Origin: Paraclostridium sordellii
GTDB taxonomy: Bacteria > Bacillota > Clostridia > Peptostreptococcales > Peptostreptococcaceae
Assembly (NCBI RefSeq): GCF_000953675.1
Contig: NZ_LN679998.1
Coordinates: 2,251,368 to 2,315,367, forward strand
Direction of reading: 5' to 3'
DNA: 64,000 nt
In this document: positions 44,265 through 52,225 of the stretch, piece by piece
Layout: every line of letters starts with the position of its first letter
How positions within the stretch are numbered: the stretch's first letter is position 1
Notes under the pieces: model-generated
What the model was told of the DNA's origin: nothing
Seen by the model: only the letters and a program-made list of their open reading frames with translations
Databases searched by the model: none
Program-made: the position numbers and the translations under genes

Positions 44265-45206
44265 ATGTTTACTAGAAATGAAACTTTAATTGATAAGGCA
44301 CGATATTCTAAAAAATTACCTAATTTAATATGGGCACTTATTTTAGCACTAATATTTTTAAATATTGGTTCTTTAATAGGTTCTTTAATAACTTTACCTT
44401 TAATTGTAATTATGGGTATAATTCCATATTTTGAGTCTAATCAAAATTTAATTATTCTTTTAAGTTCTTTGATTAGTTTTATAGGCATATCTTTGTTAGT
44501 ATTTTTCAGAGTAAAAAAAATAGAAAAAAGAAATATTTCCTCTATTGGTTTTGAAAAATCAGGATTTTTTAAAAAATATTTATTAGGATTTGTTATAGGC
44601 TTAATATTAATGAGTATAGTAGTTTTAATTTTATATCTTTTCGGATTTGTAGATATAAATAAAAATCCATCTCAACCTGTTGGTATATTTGCAATTTCAA
44701 ATGTATCTATAATTTTAATTGGATGGATAATCCAAGGAGGTACAGAAGAGATTTTAACTCGTGGATGGCTTATGAATGTTTTAAGTGCTCGATACAATAT
44801 ACATATTGGTTTATTTATTTCATCCGTATTTTTTGGAGCGCTCCATTTATTAAATCCTAATGTAGATTATATAGCTATTTTAAATATAATTTTGGTTGGG
44901 TATTTGTTTGGACTATATGTATTAAAAACTAATGATTTATGGGGAGCTTGTGGAATTCATAGCGCATGGAATTTTGCTCAAGGAAATTTATTTGGTTTTG
45001 AAGTTAGTGGTATAAATGTATCAATAGGCAGTTTACTAGATTTAAATTTAAAAGGCAATCCATCTATTTCAGGTGGAAATTTTGGTCCTGAAGCTGGTCT
45101 TTGTTCTACAGTTGTACTTTTACTTGGAATAATTCTTATTTTTTATTTAGATAAGAAAGGATTATTTAAAAAGTATTTTAATAACTATGGTCCAATTTAC
45201 AAATAA
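44265..45206 (+). CDS. CPBP family intramembrane metalloprotease (Abi)
   Basis: About 313 residues, seven to eight membrane segments. Motif 1 GGTEEILTRGWLMNVL (EExxxR), motif 2 SVFFGALHLLNP (FxxxH) and motif 3 HSAWNF are all present, so the Rce1-like active site is complete. Members process prenylated or peptide substrates or act in bacteriocin immunity. A TTG at 44253 is in frame but overlaps the GGGGG site; the ATG at 44265 is used. It is followed by a DUF1622 gene after 30 bp. Confidence 0.9.
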   Translation: MFTRNETLIDKARYSKKLPNLIWALILALIFLNIGSLIGSLITLPLIVIMGIIPYFESNQNLIILLSSLISFIGISLLVFFRVKKIEKRNISSIGFEKSGFFKKYLLGFVIGLILMSIVVLILYLFGFVDINKNPSQPVGIFAISNVSIILIGWIIQGGTEEILTRGWLMNVLSARYNIHIGLFISSVFFGALHLLNPNVDYIAILNIILVGYLFGLYVLKTNDLWGACGIHSAWNFAQGNLFGFEVSGINVSIGSLLDLNLKGNPSISGGNFGPEAGLCSTVVLLLGIILIFYLDKKGLFKKYFNNYGPIYK

Positions 45207-45236
45207 TATATATTATTATAACCTTAGGAGGATTTT

Positions 45237-45584
45237 ATGTTAGAAGAATTCATGTCCAAATATATACCCATTTTAGTTACAATATTTGAAATTATGGGTG
45301 TTATAATAATAACAATTGGTGCTTTTACAGCATTTTATTATTATCTAAGAAGAATATTATTGAAAAAAGACGTTACTTTTAAACATCAATTTGCAACGGC
45401 TATGGCTACTGGATTAGAATTTAAGCTAGCCGCAGAAATTTTAAAAACAGTCTTAGTAAAAACTTTAGATGAATTAGTTATTTTAGGTGCTGTATTTTTA
45501 CTTAGAGTTCTTATGACATTTGTTATCCAATGGGAAATCAAGCAAGACTCCAATGAAAACAATTATAAAAACAATAAAAACTAG
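45237..45584 (+). CDS. DUF1622 membrane protein
   Basis: 115 residues, three membrane segments, with the DUF1622 signature MATGLEFKLAAEILKTVL and ELVILGAVFLLRVLMTFVI. Function unknown. AGGAGGATTTT precedes the ATG; probably co-transcribed with the CPBP protease. Confidence 0.85.
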   Translation: MLEEFMSKYIPILVTIFEIMGVIIITIGAFTAFYYYLRRILLKKDVTFKHQFATAMATGLEFKLAAEILKTVLVKTLDELVILGAVFLLRVLMTFVIQWEIKQDSNENNYKNNKN

Positions 45585-45592
45585 TGCATAAA

Positions 45593-45634
45593 AAATAAAA
45601 TGATATATCAAAATCTTGATATATCATTTTATTT
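45593..45634. terminator. Bidirectional terminator DUF1622 / bioF
   Basis: 19-bp perfect arms (45593-45611 with 45616-45634), AATC loop, AT-rich with A/T tails, between convergent genes. Confidence 0.88.
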
Positions 45635-45647
45635 ATATTAAAACTTG

Positions 45648-46805
45648 CTAATCTAAATTAAGTTTTGTTCTTATTTTTTCCATTTGAATAATTACATTAT
45701 CTATATCTTTAAAGCTATGTGTAGCCATAAGAGTTGCTCTGAGTCTAGCTTCTCCTTTTTTTACAGTTGGATATCTTATCGCTGGTATGAATATCCCACT
45801 TTCTATTAATTCATCACTAAATTTTAAAGCTTCTTTTTCATTTCCTATAATTATAGGTACTATTGGTGTACTTGATTTTACATAAAATCCTATTTCATTT
45901 AATCTTTTGATGAAATAATCAATATTATTATTTAGTTTATCTACCATTTTATAATTTTCTTCAATTATTTCGATACTTTTAATAGATGCTGCTATAACTG
46001 CCGGAGATAATGCTGTTGAGAATATAAAACTTCTTGCTTTATTTCTCAAAAACTCTATAACTTTTTTATTTGAGCATACAAATCCTCCCTCACTCCCAAT
46101 GGCTTTGCTTAAAGTTCCTATAATTATATCAATATCTTTTGTATTAAAATACTCACTACTCCCTCTACCAGTTTTGCCTATTACCCCAGTAGCATGCGCA
46201 TCATCTACGATTGTAATTAGTTTATTCTTTTTTGCTATTTCTATTATTTTAGGTATATTTGCTATATCTCCATCCATACTAAAAACACTATCTGTAATTA
46301 TAACTCCTTTTTCAGTAGATATAAGCTCTACTTTTTTCTTCAAATCATTCATATCATTATGTTTGTATACAACTATCTTAGCCTTTGATAATTTGCACCC
46401 ATCAATTATACTTGCATGATTTAATTCATCACTAAATATTGTATATGTATCATCACATATAGAGGATATAACCCCCATATTTGCCATATATCCTGTATTA
46501 AAAATCAAGCAATCTTCATAATCTTTAAATTTTGATATTTTCTCTTCTAACTTTTTATGTAAATCATAACTTCCAGTAGTTAATCTTGATCCACCTGATC
46601 CAATCCCATATTTATTTATTGCTTCTATTGCACTTTGTTTTACTTTTTTATTGTTTGCTAACCCAAGGTAATTGTTAGATGACATTAATAAAACTTCTTT
46701 ATCATCTATAATAGTGTATTTTTCTTGAGGCTTTGATAAATACCTAATTTTTCTATATAAGTCATTAGACTTCATCTCTTCAATTTGATTTTCAATGTTT
46801 TTCAT
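45648..46805 (-). CDS. bioF: 8-amino-7-oxononanoate synthase
   Basis: 385-residue PLP enzyme of the alpha-oxoamine synthase family, joining pimeloyl-CoA and alanine. SSNNYLGLANN, GSGGSRLTTGSYDLHKKLE, DDAHATGVIG and the PLP-Lys motif GTLSKAIGSEGGF are in order. Its place after bioW defines BioF rather than Kbl. 20 bp after bioW. Confidence 0.92.
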   Translation of the reverse strand: MKNIENQIEEMKSNDLYRKIRYLSKPQEKYTIIDDKEVLLMSSNNYLGLANNKKVKQSAIEAINKYGIGSGGSRLTTGSYDLHKKLEEKISKFKDYEDCLIFNTGYMANMGVISSICDDTYTIFSDELNHASIIDGCKLSKAKIVVYKHNDMNDLKKKVELISTEKGVIITDSVFSMDGDIANIPKIIEIAKKNKLITIVDDAHATGVIGKTGRGSSEYFNTKDIDIIIGTLSKAIGSEGGFVCSNKKVIEFLRNKARSFIFSTALSPAVIAASIKSIEIIEENYKMVDKLNNNIDYFIKRLNEIGFYVKSSTPIVPIIIGNEKEALKFSDELIESGIFIPAIRYPTVKKGEARLRATLMATHSFKDIDNVIIQMEKIRTKLNLD

Positions 46806-46825
46806 ATTAATCGCCTTTTTAAAGT

Positions 46826-47635
46826 TTATTTTTTAATTAATTCATTATTGTTCATAAATTCATCATAACTTATAGTTTCATTAATACTTATAGTGTTTTT
46901 TACAATGACCTTTTTATTTTCTATATAATCTATACATCTTTGTAAGTTATCTTTTAATGAATCATATAAAAAAATTCTACCGCCATTCTCACTACCTACT
47001 TCTTTTAAATTTGTTATACGAACATATCCATATTTCTTAGAAGCAACATATCCAGTTGTGTAGTTTGGATCATCTGAATAACAAATTTCAGCTATAACTT
47101 CATTACAGCTTATAACTTTGCTAGATAGTGCTAATGCTTCTAAAAAGTGAGCATTCGTATTTATACTCTTTGATAACAAATTAATATTATTATTTTCAAA
47201 ATCCATATAAGTTGCTCTTATACCTCTTAATTTATCTTTTTCTAATCTTTCAAGCGTATTTACATCTAAAAGAATAGCTCCTCTCATATTTGAATTTTCT
47301 TTTAAAAGTTTAATTATATATTCACACTTTTTTTCATCTATTCCTAAGTTTTTTATTATTTGTTTAACAACATCAAGCCCTTCTATATGATTTTTCACAT
47401 CAATAGTATTTACACTAAGTGGATTTATGTATTTTATATCTAACTCATTTAATTTTTCTACTTTTATATTTATACTGTCGGATTTTCCTTTAGTGTGATT
47501 TAATGCTCTTTTTATAAGGTTATTTACAGCATTTTCTAAATCAGTTTCATTAACTATATTTTCAGCTCCTGATATATGTTTTTCTACTCCATCTAATCCT
47601 TTTGATGATCTCATCTTTATACTATATAAGCTCAT
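46826..47635 (-). CDS. bioW: 6-carboxyhexanoate-CoA ligase (pimeloyl-CoA synthetase)
   Basis: 269 residues. MRSSKG(L)..EKHISGAE at the N-terminus, RGAILLDVNTLERLEKDKLRGIRATYMD and the TGYVASKKYGYVRI segment are BioW signatures. It activates pimelate with ATP and CoA, making the precursor for BioF. The gene overlaps the preceding membrane-protein gene by 14 bp. Confidence 0.92.
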   Translation of the reverse strand: MSLYSIKMRSSKGLDGVEKHISGAENIVNETDLENAVNNLIKRALNHTKGKSDSINIKVEKLNELDIKYINPLSVNTIDVKNHIEGLDVVKQIIKNLGIDEKKCEYIIKLLKENSNMRGAILLDVNTLERLEKDKLRGIRATYMDFENNNINLLSKSINTNAHFLEALALSSKVISCNEVIAEICYSDDPNYTTGYVASKKYGYVRITNLKEVGSENGGRIFLYDSLKDNLQRCIDYIENKKVIVKNTISINETISYDEFMNNNELIKK

Positions 47636-48161
47636 ATCTATCTCTTTCCCTTTTTCTTTTAAATTTATTTTTTCCTACTATAAATTCTTTATATGAAGTA
47701 TTTATAGTTATATTTTTTATTAATTTAAAAACTAAATATGATGATATTGCTGTATAAACCATACCTATAGAAGCAGCAAAGATTAGTGCTTTTAATGATG
47801 CTCCTGTTATAAAACTCATAATAACTCTCCCTATAAAAGTTCCTACAGGTCCAGCTATTGTTACAACTGATATACTACTTCCAAATATACCTATTAATCC
47901 ACCAGCAACAACCCTAAATATCATAGCAACTATTATATTTAATATAGTGTGAGTCCCCATCAATAAGTTTATAAAACTAGCTATTATACCTGAATATATG
48001 TATCTTTTAAATCCAAAAGTGGCACATATCCCAATGGCTATTGGAGCCGACATTTGAAACTCTGTCCCAGGTATTAATCCAGGTAGCTTAAATATTCCTG
48101 ATATTGCTATAACTACTGATAAAAATGATATTAAAGTTAATTCTCTCGTTTTTCTCCCCAT
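47622..48161 (-). CDS. Putative ECF-type S component in the biotin operon
   Basis: 179 residues with five to six membrane segments. PIAIGICATFGFKRYIYSGIIASFINLLMG and the following amphipathic segments resemble small ECF substrate-binding proteins, although it is not a clear BioY. Being first in an operon with BioW and BioF, it likely imports a biotin precursor such as pimelate or another intermediate. A basic C-terminal tail (KNKFKRKRERDR) follows the last helix. AAGGAGG lies 6 nt before the ATG and is part of a BirA-like operator. Confidence 0.7.
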   Translation of the reverse strand: MGRKTRELTLISFLSVVIAISGIFKLPGLIPGTEFQMSAPIAIGICATFGFKRYIYSGIIASFINLLMGTHTILNIIVAMIFRVVAGGLIGIFGSSISVVTIAGPVGTFIGRVIMSFITGASLKALIFAASIGMVYTAISSYLVFKLIKNITINTSYKEFIVGKNKFKRKRERDRYELI

Positions 48162-48162
48162 A

Positions 48163-48192
48163 GGTCAACCTCCTTATTTTTTAAGTTAACAT
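48163..48192 (-). promoter_or_regulatory. BirA-like biotin operator overlapping the SD
   Basis: Minus strand: GTTAAC (48185-48190) and GTTGAC (48164-48169) are separated by exactly 15 bp, as in Firmicute BirA sites (TTGTTAACC-N-GGTTAACAA). The right half overlaps the AAGGAGG site and lies near the predicted start of transcription. This predicts repression when biotin is plentiful. Confidence 0.7.
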
Positions 48193-48202
48193 TATATTCC
48201 AT

Positions 48203-48231
48203 ATAGTATATTTATATTTCATTTTTGTCAA
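48203..48231 (-). promoter_or_regulatory. SigA promoter of the biotin operon
   Basis: Minus-strand consensus TTGACA (48226-48231) and TACTAT (48203-48208), 17-bp spacer. Confidence 0.8.
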
Positions 48232-48262
48232 CTGTAGATCTAATTTAAGTTTACCTTTTGAA

Positions 48263-48308
48263 AATAAAAATAGCTTAGATTAACATACTAATCTAAGCTA
48301 TTTTTATT
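48263..48308 (-). terminator. Terminator of the GNAT gene
   Basis: 20-bp perfect arms (48263-48282 with 48289-48308), 6-nt loop; overlaps the stop codon of the GNAT gene. Confidence 0.92.
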
Positions 48309-48813
48309 AAATTTCAATATTTATTAACTTTTCATAACAATTAAATGGCTTTTCTTTATCCTCAAACCTAACCTGACCAATTGTTTTATATCCATGTTTC
48401 TTAAATAAATAATCCATTTTTTCATTTAATAAATATGTATCTGTTTTTATATGTCTCAATCCTTGTTCAACAGATATCTTTTCTGCAAATTTCATAAGAT
48501 TACTACCTATACCTAAATTCCGTTTAGATGATTTAACAGCTACCCTATGAATAACCAAAGCATCCTCATTAATTTCCCATTCTAGGCTTTTATATTCTGG
48601 TGCTTCTACTTTATTCAAACATATCAGACCAACAAGCTCTTCATCTCTCTCATCTACATATAATTCCTGTCTATTGATATCATTTATAAAGTCACTTTCA
48701 TTTGGATAATTTTCATCCCATTGTGTATTATTGTATAACTTCATTTCTTTTACTGTATCTTTTATTATTCCCATTATTTCTTTTATATCTTCCTTATTTG
48801 CTTTCCTTATCAT
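48307..48813 (-). CDS. GNAT family N-acetyltransferase
   Basis: About 168 residues. IRKANKEDIKEIMGIIKD at the N-terminus; acetyl-CoA loop in HRVAVKSSKRNLGIGSNLMKFAE; C-terminal LFKKHGYKTIGQ. An ATG at 48852 is in frame but lacks an SD, whereas GGGGGA precedes the ATG at 48813. Monocistronic. Substrate unknown. Confidence 0.85.
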   Translation of the reverse strand: MIRKANKEDIKEIMGIIKDTVKEMKLYNNTQWDENYPNESDFINDINRQELYVDERDEELVGLICLNKVEAPEYKSLEWEINEDALVIHRVAVKSSKRNLGIGSNLMKFAEKISVEQGLRHIKTDTYLLNEKMDYLFKKHGYKTIGQVRFEDKEKPFNCYEKLINIEI

Positions 48814-48967
48814 AAAATCCCCCAATGATGTTTTTTCTAAATATTCTATCATTTCATATTAAAATTTTCAATTATTTATAACCTATTCAAGTAAAATAAT
48901 ATTATTTTTGAATAATATTGTTTAATTTTAGTTAAAACTAAATAAAATTAAACAATGCGAGGTTTTT

Positions 48968-49753
48968 ATGTTCAAGTTAAAACAATTACTTTTTTTAATT
49001 TTAATATATTATATTTTCAATCTAAATACTACTAATTCTTATGCATTAGATACAAATGCTCAGTATATCAACGGTATTAACAATCTACTTATAATAGGGT
49101 TAAATCCCTTAAGTAACTCAAATTCAAAACTATACTGTTGTATAGTTTTAACTATAGATTCAGTAAATAAATCCTTAAAGATAACTTCTATTTGTAAAGA
49201 TAGTTTAGTTGATATTCCTAATATAGGTTATGGAAATTTAAGCGATTCCTATATAAATGGCAAAGAATATATTCTAATTGAAACTATGAAAAATAATTTC
49301 AATTTAAAAATAGATAATTATGTAGTTATAAATAAAGTTGCATTAATAAAAATAATTGATTCTATTAATGGTATTAACTTTGAAGGCTCACATGTAAATG
49401 GTCAGGAAACAGTAAATTTACTTTATAAATATTCTAAGAAAGATACACTTTTACAAGAAGAAATTCAAAGAAAAATATTACAAGAAATACTTTATAGTTT
49501 TTCTAAACTTGATTTTATATATTATCCCAGGATTATATATCATACTTTTCCATATATCAAAATCAATATAACTCCTTCTAAAATGCTTAATCTAGGTTTT
49601 ACAGCCCTTAGTTTTGAAAACTATACAGCTAAACAACTTCAATTTCCATTGATTGAATATAGTAGCTATATAAGTTTATATAATAATTCTTTCCTTGGAT
49701 GGGATAGAAGCATAAACTTACTTGAATTAAATCAATTTATATACAATAAATAA
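48968..49753 (+). CDS. Divergent LytR-CpsA-Psr (LCP) family protein
   Basis: 261 residues. A signal peptide (to about residue 27) is followed by an LCP-like domain: NLLIIGLNP, VLTIDSVNKSLKITSICKDSLVDIP, LSDSYINGKEYILIETMKNNFNLKIDNYVVINKVALIKIIDSINGI. LCP enzymes attach polymers to peptidoglycan. Here the usual Arg of the RDT motif is Lys (CKDS), and several other Arg/Asp phosphate ligands are not evident, so activity may be lost or altered. The C-terminal third is also unlike LCP. SD is weak (GCGAGG). Confidence 0.7.
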   Translation: MFKLKQLLFLILIYYIFNLNTTNSYALDTNAQYINGINNLLIIGLNPLSNSNSKLYCCIVLTIDSVNKSLKITSICKDSLVDIPNIGYGNLSDSYINGKEYILIETMKNNFNLKIDNYVVINKVALIKIIDSINGINFEGSHVNGQETVNLLYKYSKKDTLLQEEIQRKILQEILYSFSKLDFIYYPRIIYHTFPYIKINITPSKMLNLGFTALSFENYTAKQLQFPLIEYSSYISLYNNSFLGWDRSINLLELNQFIYNK

Positions 49754-49801
49754 CTAAAGGAGCTTATTATATAATAAGCTCCTTTAGTTATTTATTGTAT
49801 A
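49740..49801. terminator. 62-bp perfect palindrome between convergent genes
   Basis: Positions 49740-49770 are the exact reverse complement of 49771-49801, no loop. The stop codon of the LCP-like gene (49751-49753) is inside. The core carries AAAGGAGCTT. It must act as a bidirectional terminator. Confidence 0.95.
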
Positions 49802-49909
49802 ACCTAAAAATAGACAAGCATCATTATTTGAAATACTGTCCCATATATTAAACAGATTTTCATATAAATATTTGTACGAGTATGTTTTATATAACTTTGA
49901 ATAGGCCAA
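49784..49909 (-). CDS. Possible small ORF in frame after the next gene's stop
   Basis: A 41-codon frame from TTG 49909 with GAGGAATTA close upstream. It is in frame with the preceding 83-residue gene, whose UGA stop lies 12 bp before it, and it ends inside the palindrome. It could be a re-initiated small protein, or the tail of a formerly longer protein split by UGA. The UGA context (after His) does not suggest selenocysteine. Confidence 0.3.
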   Translation of the reverse strand: MAYSKLYKTYSYKYLYENLFNIWDSISNNDACLFLGYTINN

Positions 49910-49918
49910 AATAATTCC

Positions 49919-50170
49919 TCAATGGTATGTTCTATATACATTATTTGGCTCTATAAAAATTTTAACACTATCTTTATTGTAATATGAATATTCTTTTTTA
50001 AGATTCTTTTTAAGTTTGTTTAATATTTTCATCGCATCTTTCTTTTTTCCTTCAGATATAAATTCCATACCTTTATTAGACTGCAAAATATAGTAATTAA
50101 TATTTCTTATAATATAGTCTTCACAAACTTTATTTTTATCAAATTCTAAAACTATACTTTGTTTTAACAT
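49919..50170 (-). CDS. Small hypothetical protein
   Basis: 83 residues, unrecognised; basic, helical in the middle (SEGKKKDAMKILNKLKKNLKKE). One Cys. The stop is UGA and the frame continues open for a further 45 codons. AGAGGTGACTTTAT precedes the ATG. It lies downstream of the MutS-like gene, in the same direction with a 56-bp gap on the upstream side. Confidence 0.55.
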   Translation of the reverse strand: MLKQSIVLEFDKNKVCEDYIIRNINYYILQSNKGMEFISEGKKKDAMKILNKLKKNLKKEYSYYNKDSVKIFIEPNNVYRTYH

Positions 50171-50226
50171 ATAAAGTCACCTCTTTATATATTATTCTAT
50201 TTTTTTTGACAATATCCTTTTTATCT

Positions 50227-51918
50227 CTAGATACTAACTGTTTCTGATTCCCATACTCCTGAATTTAAAAATGTTTTAGCTCTTTTATCTGCTTTTTCAA
50301 CTAAAATTTTATCATACCCCATAAATCCTAATAGTTTTATAGCATTTCTAGTTTGAGCACGACCATTGTGAAGCTTGTAATCAAACTTAATATCATCATC
50401 TGTTATAGTTTCTTCAAAGTGATAATTATCATATATATGTTTTAAAATATAAGTAAGTTCAATATCGTGAGTAGCAGCAAAGCATAGAGTATTATTGTTT
50501 CCTATAAAATTTAAAACTTCACTTGAAGAAGCTATACGTTCTACAGTATTTGTACCTCTAAGTATTTCATCTACAAAGCATAAACAAGGTATTTCATCAT
50601 TTATACTATCTAATATTCTTTTTAATGATTTTATTTCTACTATATAGTAACTCTCACTATTATGTATATTATCTTTTAAAGCCATTGATGTATATATATT
50701 AAAATACGAAGATTTATATTCATGAGCTAAACAAGTATATATAGTCTGAGCTAATATAGAATTTATTGCAATTGTCTTTATAAATGTTGATTTTCCAGAA
50801 GCATTAGATCCTGTAAGCAATACATCCTTATAAAAGTTTCTGCTATTTAGTACTGGATTTTTTATAAGAGGGTGATATATATCTTTAAAAGAAATATGGT
50901 TATCTATTTTCGAGTTTGACTTTGTAAGTATAGGTTTTGAGTAAAACTCAAGACTATCTCTAAATGATGCTATTGCTATTAATGCGTCTATTTTTCCTAT
51001 GTATTCATATATTTCCTTTAAATCTTCTTTATTTCTTATAATAGTATTTTTTATTTTCTCATAAGTAATGAGTTCTCTTAAGAAAGCTAAATTAGCATAT
51101 TCAGAAAAAACATCTAAATCACTCATTATAGATTTTTGCTCTGTAGAAATGCTTTTTCTTCTTATATTTTTAAGATTTTTTAAATTTAAATCTATATTCT
51201 TCATATTTTCATCTAATTCTTTTATTTTATTTTCCTTTATTTTATTAGCTACATTTATAAGTTTTATCATATAACTAAATCCACTAGCATCATAATTTTC
51301 AATTTTATTTCTTTGGCTTATAAACACATTTAAAGTTACTAACCCAATTGTTAAAACTATAAATAATGGATTTAGAAATAAAAAAATCAAACTTATAGTA
51401 GGAAACCATGCCAATATCCTATATATTAATAATTTGCTCTTACTATTATCAGATTTATTAAATAGACAATTAGTTATATATAGCTCATCTGTCTTTCCTA
51501 GTTTTCCTAATATTAATTGTATATTTTGTCTTTCTTTTTCATTGTTCCTAAAAAACTCTATAATATTATCTCTTCTTGAAAGTTCATCTTTATTGTGTAA
51601 TGGATTTCTAAGAATATCATAAAGGACTTCTTGTCCTGCTGTACTCTGTGTATTATTTATTTTCTTAAATACATCATCTAAACTTAAATCATTCCATGTT
51701 ATATCATCTATAGTTTTATTTTCATTTTTATTTTTAAAATAGCTAGATACATTTTGCATTTTTAAATTTACATCTTCTAAATCAATTTCTTTCCCATACT
51801 GACTAACTATATTTAATTTAAGATATTTTATTCTTTTTCTATTTTCGTAAATTGAAAATAAAATACCTACTAATAATATTACTCCTACTGCTATTAATCC
51901 CTTGAAAATCTCATCCAT
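50227..51918 (-). CDS. MutS-like ATPase with N-terminal membrane segments
   Basis: 563 residues. A membrane helix at about residues 5-23 and a hydrophobic hairpin at about 165-205, then helical arms, then a MutS domain V: Walker A TGSNASGKSTFIKT (about 368-381), Walker B LCFVDEILRGTNTVERIA, and FAATHDIELT. There is no mismatch-recognition domain, so this is the membrane-associated MutS-family branch, not the mismatch repair protein. Role unknown. It stands alone with a 307-bp upstream gap. Confidence 0.85.
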   Translation of the reverse strand: MDEIFKGLIAVGVILLVGILFSIYENRKRIKYLKLNIVSQYGKEIDLEDVNLKMQNVSSYFKNKNENKTIDDITWNDLSLDDVFKKINNTQSTAGQEVLYDILRNPLHNKDELSRRDNIIEFFRNNEKERQNIQLILGKLGKTDELYITNCLFNKSDNSKSKLLIYRILAWFPTISLIFLFLNPLFIVLTIGLVTLNVFISQRNKIENYDASGFSYMIKLINVANKIKENKIKELDENMKNIDLNLKNLKNIRRKSISTEQKSIMSDLDVFSEYANLAFLRELITYEKIKNTIIRNKEDLKEIYEYIGKIDALIAIASFRDSLEFYSKPILTKSNSKIDNHISFKDIYHPLIKNPVLNSRNFYKDVLLTGSNASGKSTFIKTIAINSILAQTIYTCLAHEYKSSYFNIYTSMALKDNIHNSESYYIVEIKSLKRILDSINDEIPCLCFVDEILRGTNTVERIASSSEVLNFIGNNNTLCFAATHDIELTYILKHIYDNYHFEETITDDDIKFDYKLHNGRAQTRNAIKLLGFMGYDKILVEKADKRAKTFLNSGVWESETVSI

Positions 51919-52176
51919 AGTATACCCCTATCTACTCATATTTATTTTTTTATAACTTAAAATTTTCATTTAAACTTACCATTATATAATTAGTATATAT
52001 TACATTTTATCAATAAACAATTAAGTAAAATCTTAACTTTTATTTCAATCTTCTATTTATTATATTCATATATGGAGTATTTTCCTTAATTCTAATTTCA
52101 TATTTATAAATGTAGCTAGACATTTACCTCATATAAGTTTATTTTCTTTTTAGAATTTTTCTAGCATCCTGCTTTC
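51919..52176. other. Intergenic region with no recognised element
   Basis: AT-rich stretch of about 260 bp between the MutS-like gene and the next terminator. It presumably holds the MutS-like gene's promoter, but I see no confident -35/-10 pair, operator or conserved RNA. Confidence 0.6.
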
Positions 52177-52224
52177 AATAAAAAGATAGCTATACAAATT
52201 GATTTGTATAGCTATCTTTTTATT
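52177..52224 (-). terminator. Terminator of the RelA/SpoT-like gene
   Basis: 23-bp perfect arms (52177-52199 with 52202-52224), TG tip, strong A/T tails; ends 2 bp from the stop codon. Confidence 0.93.
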
Positions 52225-52225
52225 T

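Noticed and set aside
48185-48231. BirA site formed by AGTTAACA and TGTCAACT
   Set aside because: Half-sites are about 30 bp apart and wrongly arranged; the TGTCAACT copy is better explained as the -35 TTGACA. The GTTAAC-N15-GTTGAC pair fits instead.
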